A stretch of DNA of 64,000 nt from Tubiluchus corallicola (Eukaryota; Priapulida; Priapulimorpha; Priapulimorphida; Tubiluchidae): NCBI GenBank assembly GCA_030141605.1, contig JAQGDQ010000649.1, positions 53,327-117,326 of the forward strand. The letters are read 5' to 3'. The position numbers and the translations under genes are program-made. Below are positions 46,401 to 59,500 of this stretch, one piece after another. The notes under the pieces were generated by a model. It saw only the letters and a list, made by a program, of their open reading frames with translations. It did no database searches and was not told where the DNA came from. Every line of letters starts with the position of its first letter. Within the stretch, counting starts at the first letter, position 1.

Positions 46401-48967
46401 CAAAAAGCTTATTAGTCACACGAAAGTGTCTTATTGAAGCATGTGAAGCAAAAATATTGTGTCAATTATGCGGCATTGTTTGAGTCTATTATCAGCAGTT
46501 TTTGTATACTTTTGAATAGAAGCAGCCTGTACCAGATGTGTGTAAGTCAATTAAGTGACCGAGTCAATTAACCATGAGTCTAATAAACGGCGCTTACTGT
46601 TTTGATAAATTGTTTAATTTTTTCTGCCATACCTAATGAAGTTAAATAAACTATGTTTCACTAATGGTGTATAGTTTGTTTGACCCTCTTATAGGGCATG
46701 GGCGGAAGAATGTCTTTTTTAAAATCGAACCAATCAACAGACAACAAGGAGAAACACAAGACGCTTTCTCATCTGTCTAGGAGTAAAAACACATCCGCAT
46801 CGGCAAAACTTGCAGGGCCTACAAAACCAAAGAAACCAATTCCATTAATGAATGAGCCTTCAGCCGAGGCCTGCACTACCATCAATAGGAAATTAAGTAC
46901 GGAAAAGATTAATTTGTCTAAAGAACCATACACTCAAAAGGTAAAAATGCAAATTAGTAGTTACGCCTAGTTGCGATACATTTTTATGATTGATACTATT
47001 AGTTACTTGATAAAATAATAATTATTAATCTCAAAAATGCTAATAACAATGTTAAATTGAATCTTAAAGACCACTTACAAACAAATATGTATCACTAAGT
47101 ATGTAGAAATGACTTCTCTAGAAGAAACATGATCAGTTATTTATATCATTATTGTATATATCTGAATGCAATATTAATTTTTACCACAGGGTGGTGCTTG
47201 TTGCATTCCGTCAGCTCTTGTGCTGCGTTACGTTGTTGAGACGAGGCTTGACGTGGGTGAGGTAGCTACAGCTATGGAGTTGAACAGAATTCAGAAATTA
47301 CAAGCAAACAAGAAAACTTATGTTAGTATTTAGTAGCAACTCTTGTTATTAAATTGTATCTTTCACTTGGAATTTACGAAAGCATGCTCATAACAAGAGA
47401 AAATGAAGTCTACTTTAATAGTGATCTAGCAAGTTTGGCAAAATCCAAAAAAATGAAAACACCATTAATAAATTGATGTCTTTAATAAATTGAGAAATAA
47501 GTCTTTCAACAATCAAAGTACAGTCAACCTCGGATATAAGGGACACCTCAGGACTGGAAAAAAACGTCCCTTATATCCGATGTTCCTTATAGCCAAAGTT
47601 GAGTCAGACCGAGGGTGTATATAGACCTGTACTTTTACCCATATTTTTATGGATTATAGCTACACATTCTGTGCAAATGGTATGTAGGAAGCTCCTTCAG
47701 TGATGCGAGATGTATGTGACAGCGGAAACCGAGCTGTTCGAAAGGCCGAGTTTGCGAAAAATTAAGGTTAAAAATCGATTAATTTGATCATAGTGTCCCT
47801 TATATGCGAGGTAATTTACCTGGGTTTCTAGTATGCGGGACTTGAAGATATCATCCCTTATAATCGAAAGTCCCTTATATCCGAGTACCTCATATACGAA
47901 GAGTTTTACATAGGAAAAACGTTACGAAAAATCGGGACTGGTGTTGGTGGTCCCTTATAAGTGAGTACCTTTTACACGAGGTTGACTGTAGTTTGGTTAT
48001 ATGATGGTGCACGTGTAAAAGACATAAGCATTGTCCTACAGTTAAGACTATGTAGTGCATTAACGCGTTTGCATATTTACAGGTGCACAATCGGTACTTA
48101 GCAGAGACGTGTTCATCTGAGGATCCACCGAATTATAGCTCAGTCCAAGACTGGCTTATCTCACTAGGTCTGCCCATGTACACTGAAATGTTGGTAAGTC
48201 TGTATATAAAATCATTACCAGTTTGCGGCTGCCTGTTCCATCCGTAGTGTGTTTAAAAGCAAATTGTTGAAATTTACAAATTATTGACAAATTGGTGGAA
48301 GAGCTGTGCTTGATATAATCTTGACCTGCTCTCTGTCACTAAATTTTAACTTCAACAGGTGAATTCATAGATTTTACTTGGTGCAAAAGCTAAAATCAGT
48401 GGGCATTGGTGAATTCTATAATTGCCGCCATAAAATTTTTTAATAAGATTAATAAAATAACAATTATTATGGAAGTTAGTTATTTAGAAAATTATACTCT
48501 CAAAAGATATGTGGGAGTTTTGTCATTTTCGTCTCACTTACTATATTGCAGACTGATTTTATCATATGCAGAATTAAAATTACCGAAATTTAACAACAGT
48601 CAAGGATCTTAATAATGAGCTTTTGTTATGTGAAGCAGCTTTTGTAAGAAGTTAAAAACTAAAAAAATCAGAATAACTTAGTCCATTCGTCCTTGCTGTT
48701 TAGAAATAAAACAAACTGATTGAAACGAGGTCACTGGATTGGTAAATAGTTTACACTTTAGACAGCACTACTCTTCCCGCTATCCTCCAGTAATTATCAG
48801 TTATTTCCTTGCAGGCAAAGGCAGGATATAGTCAATTGGAACAAGTCTGTAAACTTAGTGAGACAGAAATGGAAAAATGTGGAATACACGACAACAGTCA
48901 CAGGCAAAGACTAAGTGCGGCATGCAACAATTTGATGAAACATTTGAAAAAGTTTGGCATTATGTAA
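37423..48967 (+). CDS. SASH1: SASH1/SLY-family adaptor: SLY, SH3, SAM, SAM (11 exons)
   Basis: Scaffold adaptor. The vertebrate family (SASH1, SASH3/SLY1, SAMSN1) links receptors to signalling and the cytoskeleton. Exons: 37423-37458, 37932-38039, 38554-38698, 40772-40974, 41580-41804, 43060-43210, 43508-44283, 46695-46940, 47190-47321, 48083-48193, 48815-48967. All phases agree and give 761 aa. The basic SLY-like region is about 13-135; SH3 about 140-200 (DYTPSPYDDDALTL, GTWTGVLNNKVGTFKF); a basic linker; SAM1 about 225-288 (LLNGYDLEHFKEI, RAKLLTAAELLL); then the family motif VPRDSGCYGS. A long, lysine- and serine-rich, probably disordered exon (258 codons) follows, and SAM2 is about 687-755 (VQDWLISLGLPMYTEML). 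Two SAM domains match SASH1; SASH3 and SAMSN1 have one. Exon 2 uses a weak donor (GTTTTT). One ancestral-type gene is inferred. Confidence 0.92.
40011..40756. mobile_element. Inverted-repeat element abutting SASH exon 4
   Basis: Ends TATAGGTTTTACACATCAAA and, inverted, TTTGACGTGTAAAACCTATA. The arms contain repeated TCAAATGTAGAC and TCAAATGTGACTTAGGTAA motifs in opposite orientations. It ends 15 nt before SASH exon 4, so only ATACATTGCTTTTAG separates it from the coding exon. Confidence 0.8.
42305..43012. repeat. Compound minisatellite in SASH intron 5
   Basis: Alternating units GAAGCTCAGAAGCTCAGACA plus CATACACAC (about 29 bp) and GAAGCTCAGACACATACACA (about 21 bp), roughly 28 units. It ends about 50 bp before exon 6. 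One plus frame stays open through the array and into exon 6. Confidence 0.95.
45045..46105. repeat. 72-bp minisatellite in SASH intron 7
   Basis: About 15 copies of a roughly 72-bp unit (CTTGCTTAAACTGTTGGTGG ... CAAGTAGCTTCATCTGTAG ... CCCCTGAGCTCCCT), with two or three truncated units. The period is 24 codons, so minus-strand frames stay open, but nothing suggests a gene. Confidence 0.95.
47521..47988 (+). mobile_element. pogo/Tigger-like MITE P1, copy 3
   Basis: Ends CAGTCAACCTCGGATATAAG and GAGGTTGACTG, with TA on both sides (47519-47520 and 47989-47990). It is the cleanest copy. It lies in SASH intron 9, close upstream of exon 10. Confidence 0.9.
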
Positions 48968-49104
48968 CCTACCGCTTTCAATACAAAATAACATTACAAT
49001 TAAGTCTTTTACTGTGTCATAATATTGTTACCATTTTTATGTTAGCAACTGATGTGGGAAATGTGCTCATCACTTCCAATATAATCATAACAAAATTATC
49101 AACC

Positions 49105-49661
49105 TTTACGGAAGACCGGACGATTGTTTAGACTCAATCTCATTTTAATTTACTGTCCAAAATATACATTTTCTTGCCTATAAAAGTTAACAATTGTTTC
49201 CTATATTTGAATAATTAGCTTAGAAAGTTAATTAACGGCAACCGAATACAGCTATTGCTTACGTCAGAAACTAACCACAGCTTGTGCAATGGCAGGTGTC
49301 TTTCCTTGCGTGTCAAACACATTTGCATAAGCGTTACAGTAGTGTTCAAATGCATGATGTCATGAAAAATGGGCTCTATGTCATATGACGTCAGAAACTA
49401 ACACTGCAGTTCATTATCATGGTTATCACGGTGCCGCCTTCTATTTGTCGGCCACGTGAACGTGACAAAAAGGCGCCGCTACCAATCTTAGTAGATTCAC
49501 TGAGACGCACGTAGCTTTGAAAGTTTAACAAAATTTGAGTATCCGAGGTAATTATTATTTCATCTAAGCTTTCATTTAAAAAAAGTTATTGTAGTTTTCA
49601 ATATTTTAGAGCATTCTTTATTCTGAACTCGTGTTCACACAGTCATCCGGTTTTCCTTTAA
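49105..49661 (-). mobile_element. MITE family M1, copy 4
   Basis: Termini CTTTACGGAAGACCGGACGA and CATCCGGTTTTCCTTTA. It starts 138 bp after the SASH stop codon, so it probably lies in the 3' untranslated region or immediate flank. Confidence 0.85.
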
Positions 49662-50829
49662 TGTTGCTGCAGAATAAATGAAAGCTCTTGCTTATAAAAT
49701 TAATGATATGCATTAGCATTAAACAGTAAAAAAATCATAACACGAGTACATCAGTCCAGTTAATACAACAATAAAAACTGATGCAACAATTAGATCAAAG
49801 CTAATGTTTTATTTTTGATGATACATATATACATACATACATGTAACATAAAAAAGTTCTATAAAGAAAATGGTAATAATTTTGTAACAAGTTTTGACAA
49901 ATTACACAATTTAACTTTGCATGTATTTTAGTGGAAAAACTGTTCCGATAGACAACGTATAATATTTTTCAAACTTAGAACCCGAGTGTGGTTCAATCTA
50001 ATTGCAAGGTCAGGTTTTATTACATCCATGAGTAGTGCGAGACTTCAATATCATGCATAATAATGTCAGCACATTCACAGAGCTGTGAGATGCAATATGA
50101 CTTAATAAAGAAGACCTGTAATTGACAATGTGAAATGAATCCAATGAGAAACGAATATTTTCATAGTCCGAAAAGTATTACAGCTTCAGGTGACTCTGGA
50201 CTCTTGGAGAAGAAAACACAAGCTAAACGTATCATAAAATTCATGAAAAGTCAATTTAAATTTATACGACAATAACTGCATGCTAAACTAATATTTACAA
50301 ATGTGAGAGACTAACTACTTCATGATGCCCAGAGTCAAAAAAATTCATGTTTGAGTAGCTTTATTACGTTTTATCTGTAAGAAAAATCATAACAAAATAT
50401 AACAAACTAATTTGAGCAAAAAAAGGAACAAGGAAATTAATAATAAAGTCAGACTTAATAATCAAAATAAACTTACATCATGGCTCTACTACTCTTGACA
50501 AATAAATGGTTTAACTGAGACAAACAACAGCAACAACTTTCTTAGCCAAGAACAGACTGCCAACAGACCAGGTAAACTAGCTCTGTCAGTAGAGCATGAC
50601 AGAAAGAAGCCAAGTCAAGACATACATACAAATGTAGTTAAAAAGGACAGTATAGGGGAGGTTTACAGAATGAGAGAACACTGAAGTAATAAAATAACCT
50701 AAAATCCTTCACAAGAAATGCAAACATGCAAATTAGTTTCACTTCACCATTAAGTTATACCACAACATAGAACACAAAATTATACAAGGTTTCTACAGAA
50801 AGTAACACAGTATATGTGTGACTTTTACG

Positions 50830-51175
50830 TTAACCCTTTCAGTCCCAAATTATTTTTTAGTAAGAAAAAAAATTTTAGCTTGGCACTTTTGTTCAGTATG
50901 TCCATCTTGTTTACACATAAATATTTTTTCTACCTGTGCCCGCGTGCTAAATATAGCCTGTATCCCATGTGATACATTGGGATTCAATGGAAGCATGAAA
51001 TGTGCTTCATTTTGCAACTGCTGATAATTTATCACCATTTTTAGTCTATTGTTATTGGCTTAAATCAAAATAAGTATTAACAGATCAAATAACTGTTATT
51101 TTTAAAATTTTATTAATTTTAAAGGCAGAAAATATTCTCGTATCCCATGGGATACAACGGGTATGAAAGGGTTAA
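50830..51175. mobile_element. piggyBac-like MITE B1, copy 2
   Basis: TTAA on each side, ends CCCTTTCAGTCCC and GGTATGAAAGGG. It is shorter than copy 1 through an internal deletion. It shares the internal GTATCCCATGGGATAC-like palindrome. Confidence 0.85.
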
Positions 51176-51507
51176 ATGAACTACTGTCATAGTCAAGTAC
51201 TATATGTTTTCGGTTTGTACTCTTAGAAAACAAATTTCGCAGACTTATTCACCGATCGATTATACAACAAAAATTTTAAGAAAGCATAACCGTTATTACC
51301 TGTGTTTTAAGCTACAAGCAGCGAGATTACATTGATTTAACACTTAACTATTCGGTACAGTTCACCTTTATGGAAAAAAACTTGCAAGAAAAAACTGGTA
51401 TATATTGGGTAAAAACTTGCTAAAATTAATTTTCTTCTCTTCAAAAGTCTCTGCTTACAGTATACTAAAAATATGTTTTGCAAGGTACCTGCTGGTTTCT
51501 GCTGACA

Positions 51508-52065
51508 TTAAACGAAAACCGGATGATTGTGTAAGCACGAGTTCAGAATAAAGAATGCTCTAGAATATTGAAAACTACAATAGCTTTGTTTAAAATCAAA
51601 GCTTAAATTAAATAATAATTACTTTTGATACTCAAATTTCGTTAAACATTCAAAGCTGCACACGGCTCAGTGAATCTACTAAGATTGGCAACGGCGCCTT
51701 TTTGTCACATTTGCATGGCTGACAAATAGAAGACGGTACCGTGATAACCATGATCATGAACTGCTGTGTTAGTTTCTGACGTCATATAATGTAAAGCCCA
51801 TTTTTCGTGACATCATGCGTTTAAACAGTACTGTAACTCTCATGCAAGTGTACTTGATGCGCAAGGGAAGACGTCTGCCATTGCACAAACTGTGGTTAGT
51901 TTCTGACGTAAGCAATAGCTGTGTTCGGTTGACGTTAATTAACTTTCTAAGCTAATTATTCAAATATAAGGAACAATTGTTAACTTTTATAGGCAAGAAA
52001 ATGTGTATTTTGGACAGTAAATTAAAATGAGATCGAGTCTAAACAATCATCCGGTTTTCCTTTAA
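51508..52065 (+). mobile_element. MITE family M1, copy 5
   Basis: Termini TTAAACGAAAACCGGATGAT and CATCCGGTTTTCCTTTAA. It lies 3' of PCNP. Confidence 0.85.
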
Positions 52066-52544
52066 GATTTCATACGACTCCATTTACATTTTACGCTACT
52101 TCAAATTTGTTTTCTTTTGTTTTCTAGCAATGGGATGCCTATCCCACTTTCAAATAATTTACTGATTACACATGTTATGAATAAGTGAGTTATATTAAGA
52201 AAATATTCTAAGGCATGGCGAGAAGAAAGAGCAGAGTAGTCATCCTTGAGTGCCCTCCAATTTAAGCAGTGTTAGGATGGTTAATCCATGCAATGGGAAA
52301 CTCCTTCTGGTCGTACCTTCAGGTATTTGTCTTGTTGAAGGCATATATGTAAATATATATACATGGAAACTTAGCCAAACTTACTGTATCTAAATGTTCA
52401 CAATCTCACAAGATTATCTTTCACAGTTAGCCAGTTTGACCACAACTACTCAACATTAGTGATACGCCCAACTTCCAGCAGAAGGTTAAAATGTATAAAA
52501 AGTAAACAAACACGATAACGAACATTAATTATAATTCATCAAGT

Positions 52545-55500
52545 TCATTTTTTTTCAAACTGCTTCTCCGCTTCTTTGAGTTTTCGCTGCATCATCTTGG
52601 CAGTGTCAGAAAAACCCGCACTGCCCTTTCCGAACGAATTTGGACCAGCTGAAGTCGGCGTTTGTCTGAAACAGATCATCAAGTTACTGTAGTAAATCAG
52701 ATTTGAATCTATTTAATCGTAAAAATGCCAGTGATTATTCATTGCACTGATTTGCAAAAGCCAACATAGAACTCAACAGCAAATATGTAGAAAACTTGAT
52801 TAGGTTGGGATGTTTCAGCAGAACATGTAGAAAGCAGTTCACTTTATTCATATTACAAAACTATTGGAAGTTAATTGCTAATTTCGTTTTCTCATGCAAA
52901 TTTCCTGTCAGATAAAATGCATCACTTTCTAAAAAAAATTGTTTTATCATAAGGACTAAAATTATAATTATTACTGATGCATCTGTAATGCCTGATAAAT
53001 GCTTAATAGTGTGGCACAAAATATGCAAAAAAAGCATAGTAATAAAATTATATTCAGGAAAATTTGAGAAAGAGATCCTTTGATTTTAACATTTTTGTTC
53101 GAACTTACTGCAAAAAATATGAAAGTGTCTTAAATGCCACTTAATTTAGTTTTATGCAAAATACGATAATGGATACATTCATGAGAATGGTCACACCTAC
53201 CTGCCTATATTTCTCATTCGCATCTTTGCTTCTTTTGGCATCTCTTCTTCTGACTGAAAAAATTGAAGACAGTACAGACGAAATATGAATAAGAAAACCA
53301 TGTCACATTGTTTACTACATTGTTCTAACAGCTCAAAGACTGGTTGTTAGCTGCATCTTTGCTGGTGTACAAAATAAAGAGGCTAGAAGATTATGGTGCT
53401 GACCTCTACAGCAAGAATTATGAAGTAAATTATAACTGAATCAAATTTGCTAGAAACTTACGTTGAAACTAGTATCAATTTTATAGAAAAAAGAACCTAG
53501 AATTTAAAATGATTATGATCTAAATTACTCAAATCACACAAAGACACGTCTATAGACATATCTAACTTTTAAGAATGTTTTTTTACATATTACGCATTCT
53601 TCCTATACATTACATGTTTCTATAATATACAAAAATACTTAATTTTGAACTTGTGTAACCGTGCACACTCAGATGGGTACAAAGTTTGGTTCTCAGAAAT
53701 GAAAAAAACAGGCATTGTATTAAATTAGCAGAGCTATAAAAAAATAACTGCACAATCCAATCAAGATGTGAATGTAATCCTCGCATGTGGAATCACGGGT
53801 TAGCTCAGCAAGGAACATGAATTTCAAGTTATAACCTTTACATTTATAGGCATTTGTATTTTACAGTCAATGGCACACAGCTGTGCTGCATTGCAATTTT
53901 CACTTTTACAAACTAACGTTTGTGAGAAATACACAGAAGATCCTTGCCCTTGGAAAATTGTATCCAGCAGTGACAGCACAGCTAGATGCATTTGTTGACT
54001 GCTAATTAAACTAAACCATAGCTAACATGTAATAATGATAAGCATGTTGGCATTTATTGCTGGTAATAAAATGGGTATTTTAGACTACCAGCTATGAGGA
54101 AAAAATCACCGTTTTGCATTTAAAAAAATACTAGCTTCATCTTCCACAGGCTTTATTCAAAAATAAATACAAAACTACAATATTGCCAGATAATATATTC
54201 TTAAAACATTATTAGCATTTACGTAGCACCCGAATGCAGATGCGCTTTGGGAAGTGCGGAATAGACAAGATTGGTTTATACTGTTTTCAATGCGTTCGTT
54301 TATGCAGCTTGCATTATGTGTTATTCTTTTCCTGCAGCTATTCCACAGGTCCGCATACACATCCGGCTGCTACGTAAATGCCACTTAATCCAGTTCTAGA
54401 ACAGCAATAACACGAACAAAAAAATAGAAGCTGTCAGAAAAATGAAAAGTCAAAAGTTCTTACATCACTTTCTTCACCAAATGCACTAGCAAGTTTTGAG
54501 GCAGACTTCTGTGCTGGTTCATCATCTTTCTGAAAAAACAAATAATAATCTATCACCAGTGTAATATTTTTACGAATACCCACAGTTATTAATAAGTTAA
54601 GATAGAAACTCTGCACCAAAATTTTATTGAAAAAAACCTCTTACATTTTTCACGGTAACAGATGCCAAAGCTCAGAAATACATACCAACAGCAGAAGGAA
54701 TATAGGTATTTTGCATACTGTTCACTTTGTTTCAAACTGTTTTCATAACTTAATTTTTATCTAGTAACAAAAAGCAAACGGCACCGACAAAAAAAAAACA
54801 AAAGCCAAAATGGTAAGACATGAAAAAATGAAACTAATCAAAAGACAGGTTCAAGAATTGCTCACCAAATGTTATGCAACTTGAATCTACGAAGGCTAAA
54901 GAAATCATGAGTCAAATAAACTTTTAGTTTTATGACTATTTATGTTAGCATAGAATCACATTCGGATGTTGAAGCATGATATAACGGGTAATCAGAGTTA
55001 AGTTTTAAGCATTCTGTTAGATAAAAGCACACAGCTTTTAGAACCTGTTTTTTTATCGTTTACAATCTTCTAGGTTAACTGACAACCATCGTGCAAAGTG
55101 TACAATCTTCTAGGTTAACTGACAAACATCATGCAAAGTGTAAAATCTTCTAGGTGAACTGACAAACGTCGTGCAAAGTGAAAAATCTTTCAGGTTAACT
55201 GACAAACATCGTGCAAAGTGTACAGTCTTCTAGGTTAACTGATAAACATCGTGCAAAGTGTACAATCTTTTAGGTTAACTGACAAACATCGTGCTAAGTG
55301 TACAATCTTCTAGGTTAACTAACAACCATCGCGCAAAGTTTTACTTCGCAACATTAAAAGAAGGTTTAAAAGAAACATAAAAATTAAGTCACGTACAATA
55401 ACTGAAAGATACCTGTACTGTGCTACCAGTAGACAGTTTTATTGAAATCCCGCCACTAGCTGTTTTCTTATTTCGAAATATCGGAATACTTTTGTGTTGT

Positions 55501-56497
55501 CCCGAAGATGTGCTTACAGGCAAATTGCCATTGGTATTGTCTTCTTCATCATGTTTGCGTTTCTCGCCATGTTTCTGCTTGCCTGCAGTTGAATCTTTTT
55601 GACGAGGCCGTGACTCTCCTACCCTGGATGTAACTCTTGCGCTATAGCCTGGGTAAGGTGAAATACTGGCAAAATTGAAACAATGATCACAATAGGCTCA
55701 ACTGCATAGAAAAGTCGGTAATACGATGTCAACTAGGAAATATTAACATGCTATTTTTCGGGTAGAAACTCACAGTTCAATAAGAAAAAAACCATTTTTC
55801 CCATCTCATTATCGATTGCCATCAAAGTAAACAAATTAGAGTTTCTGAAGCCAGTTTATATTTGGTCCCCAAGTAGGGTTACCATACGTCCGGGTTTCCC
55901 CGGACACGTGCTCTTTTCGGGCCTCTGTCCGGGCTGGTTTTCAAAAAATCGGCAGTTTGTCAGGGTTTTATCTCAATCCGTAAGTATGTACGGACGTTGC
56001 CAATTGCAGAGGCGTACGAAACAGTACAAGACAAAGAAAAGCTCGTATTCGCTAACAACTTAAAATGAAGTCAGCTCCCGGGAGCCATTTTGTATGTTTT
56101 TATATGAATTTCTTTAAATTTGTATAGTTTTGCTGTTTTGAGCAACTGGTAAAAGTTAATTAGAAACTAGCAATGCCGAAATGACAATGTGCATTTACAG
56201 ATGAAATGAAGGTCAAGTACCCGGGTTTTCTGTTGCCCATTTTTCAAAAAGTGTCCTCTTTTTTAACTCAGACAATATAGTAACCCTACCCCAAGTGTTT
56301 AATTGTAAATACACTGAATCAGTTTCCATTAGAACAATACATTATTTAAACCTGGCTAGTACATGTCTGTATTACCCCAGTGATCAAGTCTAATTTAGAT
56401 CATCTAATGAAAAGTTTTACAAATAATCAATAAGGTAGACCGATTTACCAGTGTCTTTATAATCACGAAGTGGTGAACATCCATCTTCCGATGCCAT
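52545..56497 (-). CDS. PCNP: PEST proteolytic signal-containing nuclear protein (5 exons)
   Basis: Small nuclear protein; the human family member is a PEST-rich, rapidly turned over protein linked to cell-cycle and ubiquitin regulation. Exons in gene order: 56449-56497, 55413-55648, 54464-54529, 53201-53253, 52545-52665. Phases agree and give 174 aa; human is 178. The N-terminal half is low-complexity and charged ([14 protein letters not shown]). [16 protein letters not shown] (about 80-90) matches the human segment before the SIKL motif. [16 protein letters not shown] is the acidic PEST-like core. [20 protein letters not shown] (about 124-144) is the family signature and is nearly identical to human. 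The C-terminal 28 residues are lysine-rich and unlike human. Exon 2 is taken from the second of two AG sites because only that keeps the frame; exon 4 likewise starts at TCAG. Confidence 0.93.
55060..55338. repeat. 40-bp minisatellite in PCNP intron 2
   Basis: Seven copies of a 40-bp unit (ATCTTCTAGGTTAACTGACA then AACATCGTGCAAAGTGTACA). It begins about 75 nt downstream of the exon 2 splice donor on the sense strand. Confidence 0.95.
55874..56288. mobile_element. hAT-like MITE in PCNP intron 1
   Basis: Ends TAGGGTTACCATACGTCCGG and, inverted, ATATAGTAACCCTA. Flanked by the direct repeat CCCCAAG (55867-55873 and 56289-56295). The GGGTTACCATACGTCCGGGTTT type of end is common among hAT non-autonomous elements. 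It is higher in GC than its surroundings. Confidence 0.85.
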
Positions 56498-56588
56498 TGC
56501 TGATTTATACAAAAATGCTTCAATAAGTCCTAATGTTATTTAGAATATTTTTATTAGGTGACAGTAGTGCAACCGTGTTGTGCCCGAC
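56498..56588 (-). promoter_or_regulatory. Possible PCNP 5' leader after a splice acceptor
   Basis: On the minus strand TGTTTTGCAG ends at 56589 and is followed by 91 nt to the PCNP start codon. This suggests that the leader is spliced, either to an unrecognised upstream exon or to a spliced leader. Confidence 0.4.
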
Positions 56589-59500
56589 CTGCAAAACATA
56601 ATTTAATTTTAAGCTAAAAGAACAAGCATTCGCAAACATATATCCTACATTTGAAAAGCGTGACTGTTTTGGATGTACGGTTTACTTGCATCAGTGGTCA
56701 AGTTGCATGTTATGACTACATCCATATGTAAGGCGGCATTTATCGCACTAGCCCATACACTGCAGTTGCATATCGCAAACTTATACTGATGATGGCCATG
56801 TTAAAAAAATTAAAATCATTACAAAAAATTGTCATATTAAGCTAAACTTTTTATATCCCATTTACACATATGGCTATAACTAAACAATTCATACATTAAC
56901 CGATTTGCTCAGTTTTTCTGAAGCCTGTGTATGCCCCTATTATTTATTATTTCAATGCAACACAAATCACATTTACTTTTATTTTGTAACACATTATATG
57001 AAAGTGCATTGTTAATTCAGTTAAATATTTTGCACCAGAGTTGGCTCAGAATTAATGATATTTTATTTTATGAAATCTATAATTATATTGCATACTAAAT
57101 TTATTTCATTAATATTTTAAATTATATTGATATTTCAAATTATTATTATTATTATTAAATAAAAAGGAGAACGGATAGTGCCACTAAGGTAAATTCGACT
57201 CAAACTCTGCTGCAGGATTTGGGCTAACCCGGTAAATGGCTCTCAACACCATAATCTTTTATTGACTGAATGAGTTTGTAAACTGCCATTATTATTTTCC
57301 GAATAAAATTTACGAACTACGATTTATTTGTTACTTACATAAAACACCAACGAGATTCAAAATTGTTTATTTCAAAATAAAGAAAGTAAAATAAATGTTC
57401 TATGTCTATGTAACTAGTTAAGTTATAAGTACATTCATTATTAGCAGCTCTGTGGAGTTCACCTTATTTTTGACGTGTCGAAAATCATTAAAATTATCAA
57501 AATAAGGAAGTTTGCATAGATGAAACCTTTGATTAACAACGCATGTGCAAGTAATGCTTCCATTCACCTGTGATTTCCTGATTTTTCATGCCCTTCTCAA
57601 CCGGTGTTGGCAACCGATAAACGTTTACAACGGCTTTTGAACCCCTCATCATATTCAGTCATATCCCACCTGTCATAATTTTTCTGTAGCACAAATAATC
57701 TTGTACAAACTTTATACAATATTTAACTGTGATCTTTGTGTCAGTATACTATTATTTTAATATTTGTCTACAAAAATAACTTCGCATAAAGCCTATTATG
57801 GCTTCTTTTTTTGCTTTACGTAGCATTTGACATGTATATTACATTGCTTTGCTAATGTACATCGTATGTATTTGTGCAAATAAAATTGAATTTATGCTTT
57901 CAACTGCTTTTCACTACTACATTCACTTAAAAGCTGTTGTATCATCAATTGAAACATCCACAGCATAAACGGCTTTGATTTTATCATAATAAAAACAAAT
58001 GCTTTGTAGCGTCTTAGTGTCTTGCTCCTCTCACACATTGGAAGAAATGTAATGAATTTTGTGAATGATGTCTTGTAATTTAATTTAACATTCACCATAT
58101 TTAGTGCCTTAATATTTTAATATTAAGATTTTTTAATATTTTAATATCTTAATTTTTTTAAAATCTAGTTTTACTTCTACTTCTAGGGATTTTAGTTTTG
58201 TTGCATACTCCTTAAGACCGCATTTTATTTTCTCTAAGAAATCCTAACTTTGTGCTTGTATCGACTATTCTCTTACATGCAGTTTGTATTTCACTTACAA
58301 TTATCTTTTGCAATAAAAATCGCCCTTCTATTTTCCATTAGCATTTATTTTTAGCATTGATTTCTGTAGCATGTGCAATGTTCAATCTATGAGAAAAACA
58401 GCTGTTGTGTGGCTGTAGCGTGCTGTCATCTAGGTGATTATAGATCATCGACTTTATTATAACTCCGACTTTTTACTAAACCAAAAGTCGTTAATTATGT
58501 ATTTTTAGAAAATCATGGATGAATGATTTATTTGTATAGCGTATTATAAACCTTAGCAGTTTGATAAAAAAAATTCAAATTCATGAGATACATTGAAATT
58601 TAAAATACATTAAGAAAACAAAAATTGATTTATCATAAAAAGTACATTAATTCTAAACGAATGTGTTTTAAGATGAACATATATATACTAGTATCGATCC
58701 TCACCTATTAATGCCTACAATGTTCTTGCTGAACGTATGTCATATATCATTACAGTGATCAACTGATTATACGTTATACGTTATACTGATATATACATTA
58801 TTATAAGGATACCAATATTAAAGCCATGACAAGTATCAACAACTGATGGGGTGGCTGCAAAGGTGAGCTAAAGATGTCATTTAGAAGAATGTGCTGTGCT
58901 TGCAGCATGTACAACAACAGGTAAGCTATTCCAGAGACGTTATTACATCATCAATTATAGCAATATTAACTATAATGATGCAACTATATGTACATTATGC
59001 ACAGTACATGTGTACGTGTATATGGCGCATACTAAGTCTTATGAGTACAAAAATTAGTAATTATTTCTAGGCTACTGTAATTCATTTAGGTTTTATATCT
59101 CCGTCTTTGATAGTGAACTTTGTAAATTATAATAAAACAATTTGAATAAAAAACAACGAGGGTGAACGTGTCCCATATTGTGGCTCTGGCAGACGCACAA
59201 AAAGTCAAAAACTACTGAGGTTTAGTGTTCAGCGCATTGTCTGCCGACTGTCAAGTGAGTCTTGGTGAGTGTAGTTTATTGAAAGGTGATCTTCCCAGGT
59301 GGTAATTGCACTACTGATGGTTCCCTTGGCATTACACGAATTGCACCAGAGTTTCGTGTATACTCGTGTTTCACTCACCATTTCTCTTCAGCTTCCTTAC
59401 CATTGTAATGATTGTTTGCTTACCTTAGGTGTCTAATTTTAAAAATCTCAAGTGTAAGCGACCACAATTGAGCTATGATAGTACACTCGTTTAAAAATTA

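Larger units (their letters stand above)
48968..52544. other. Convergent spacer SASH / PCNP
   Basis: No gene is recognised. It contains M1 copies at 49105-49661 and 51508-52065 and a piggyBac-like copy at 50830-51175. The first AATAAA after the SASH stop is at 49673-49678, just beyond the first M1 copy. The remaining sequence is plain AT-rich. Confidence 0.5.
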
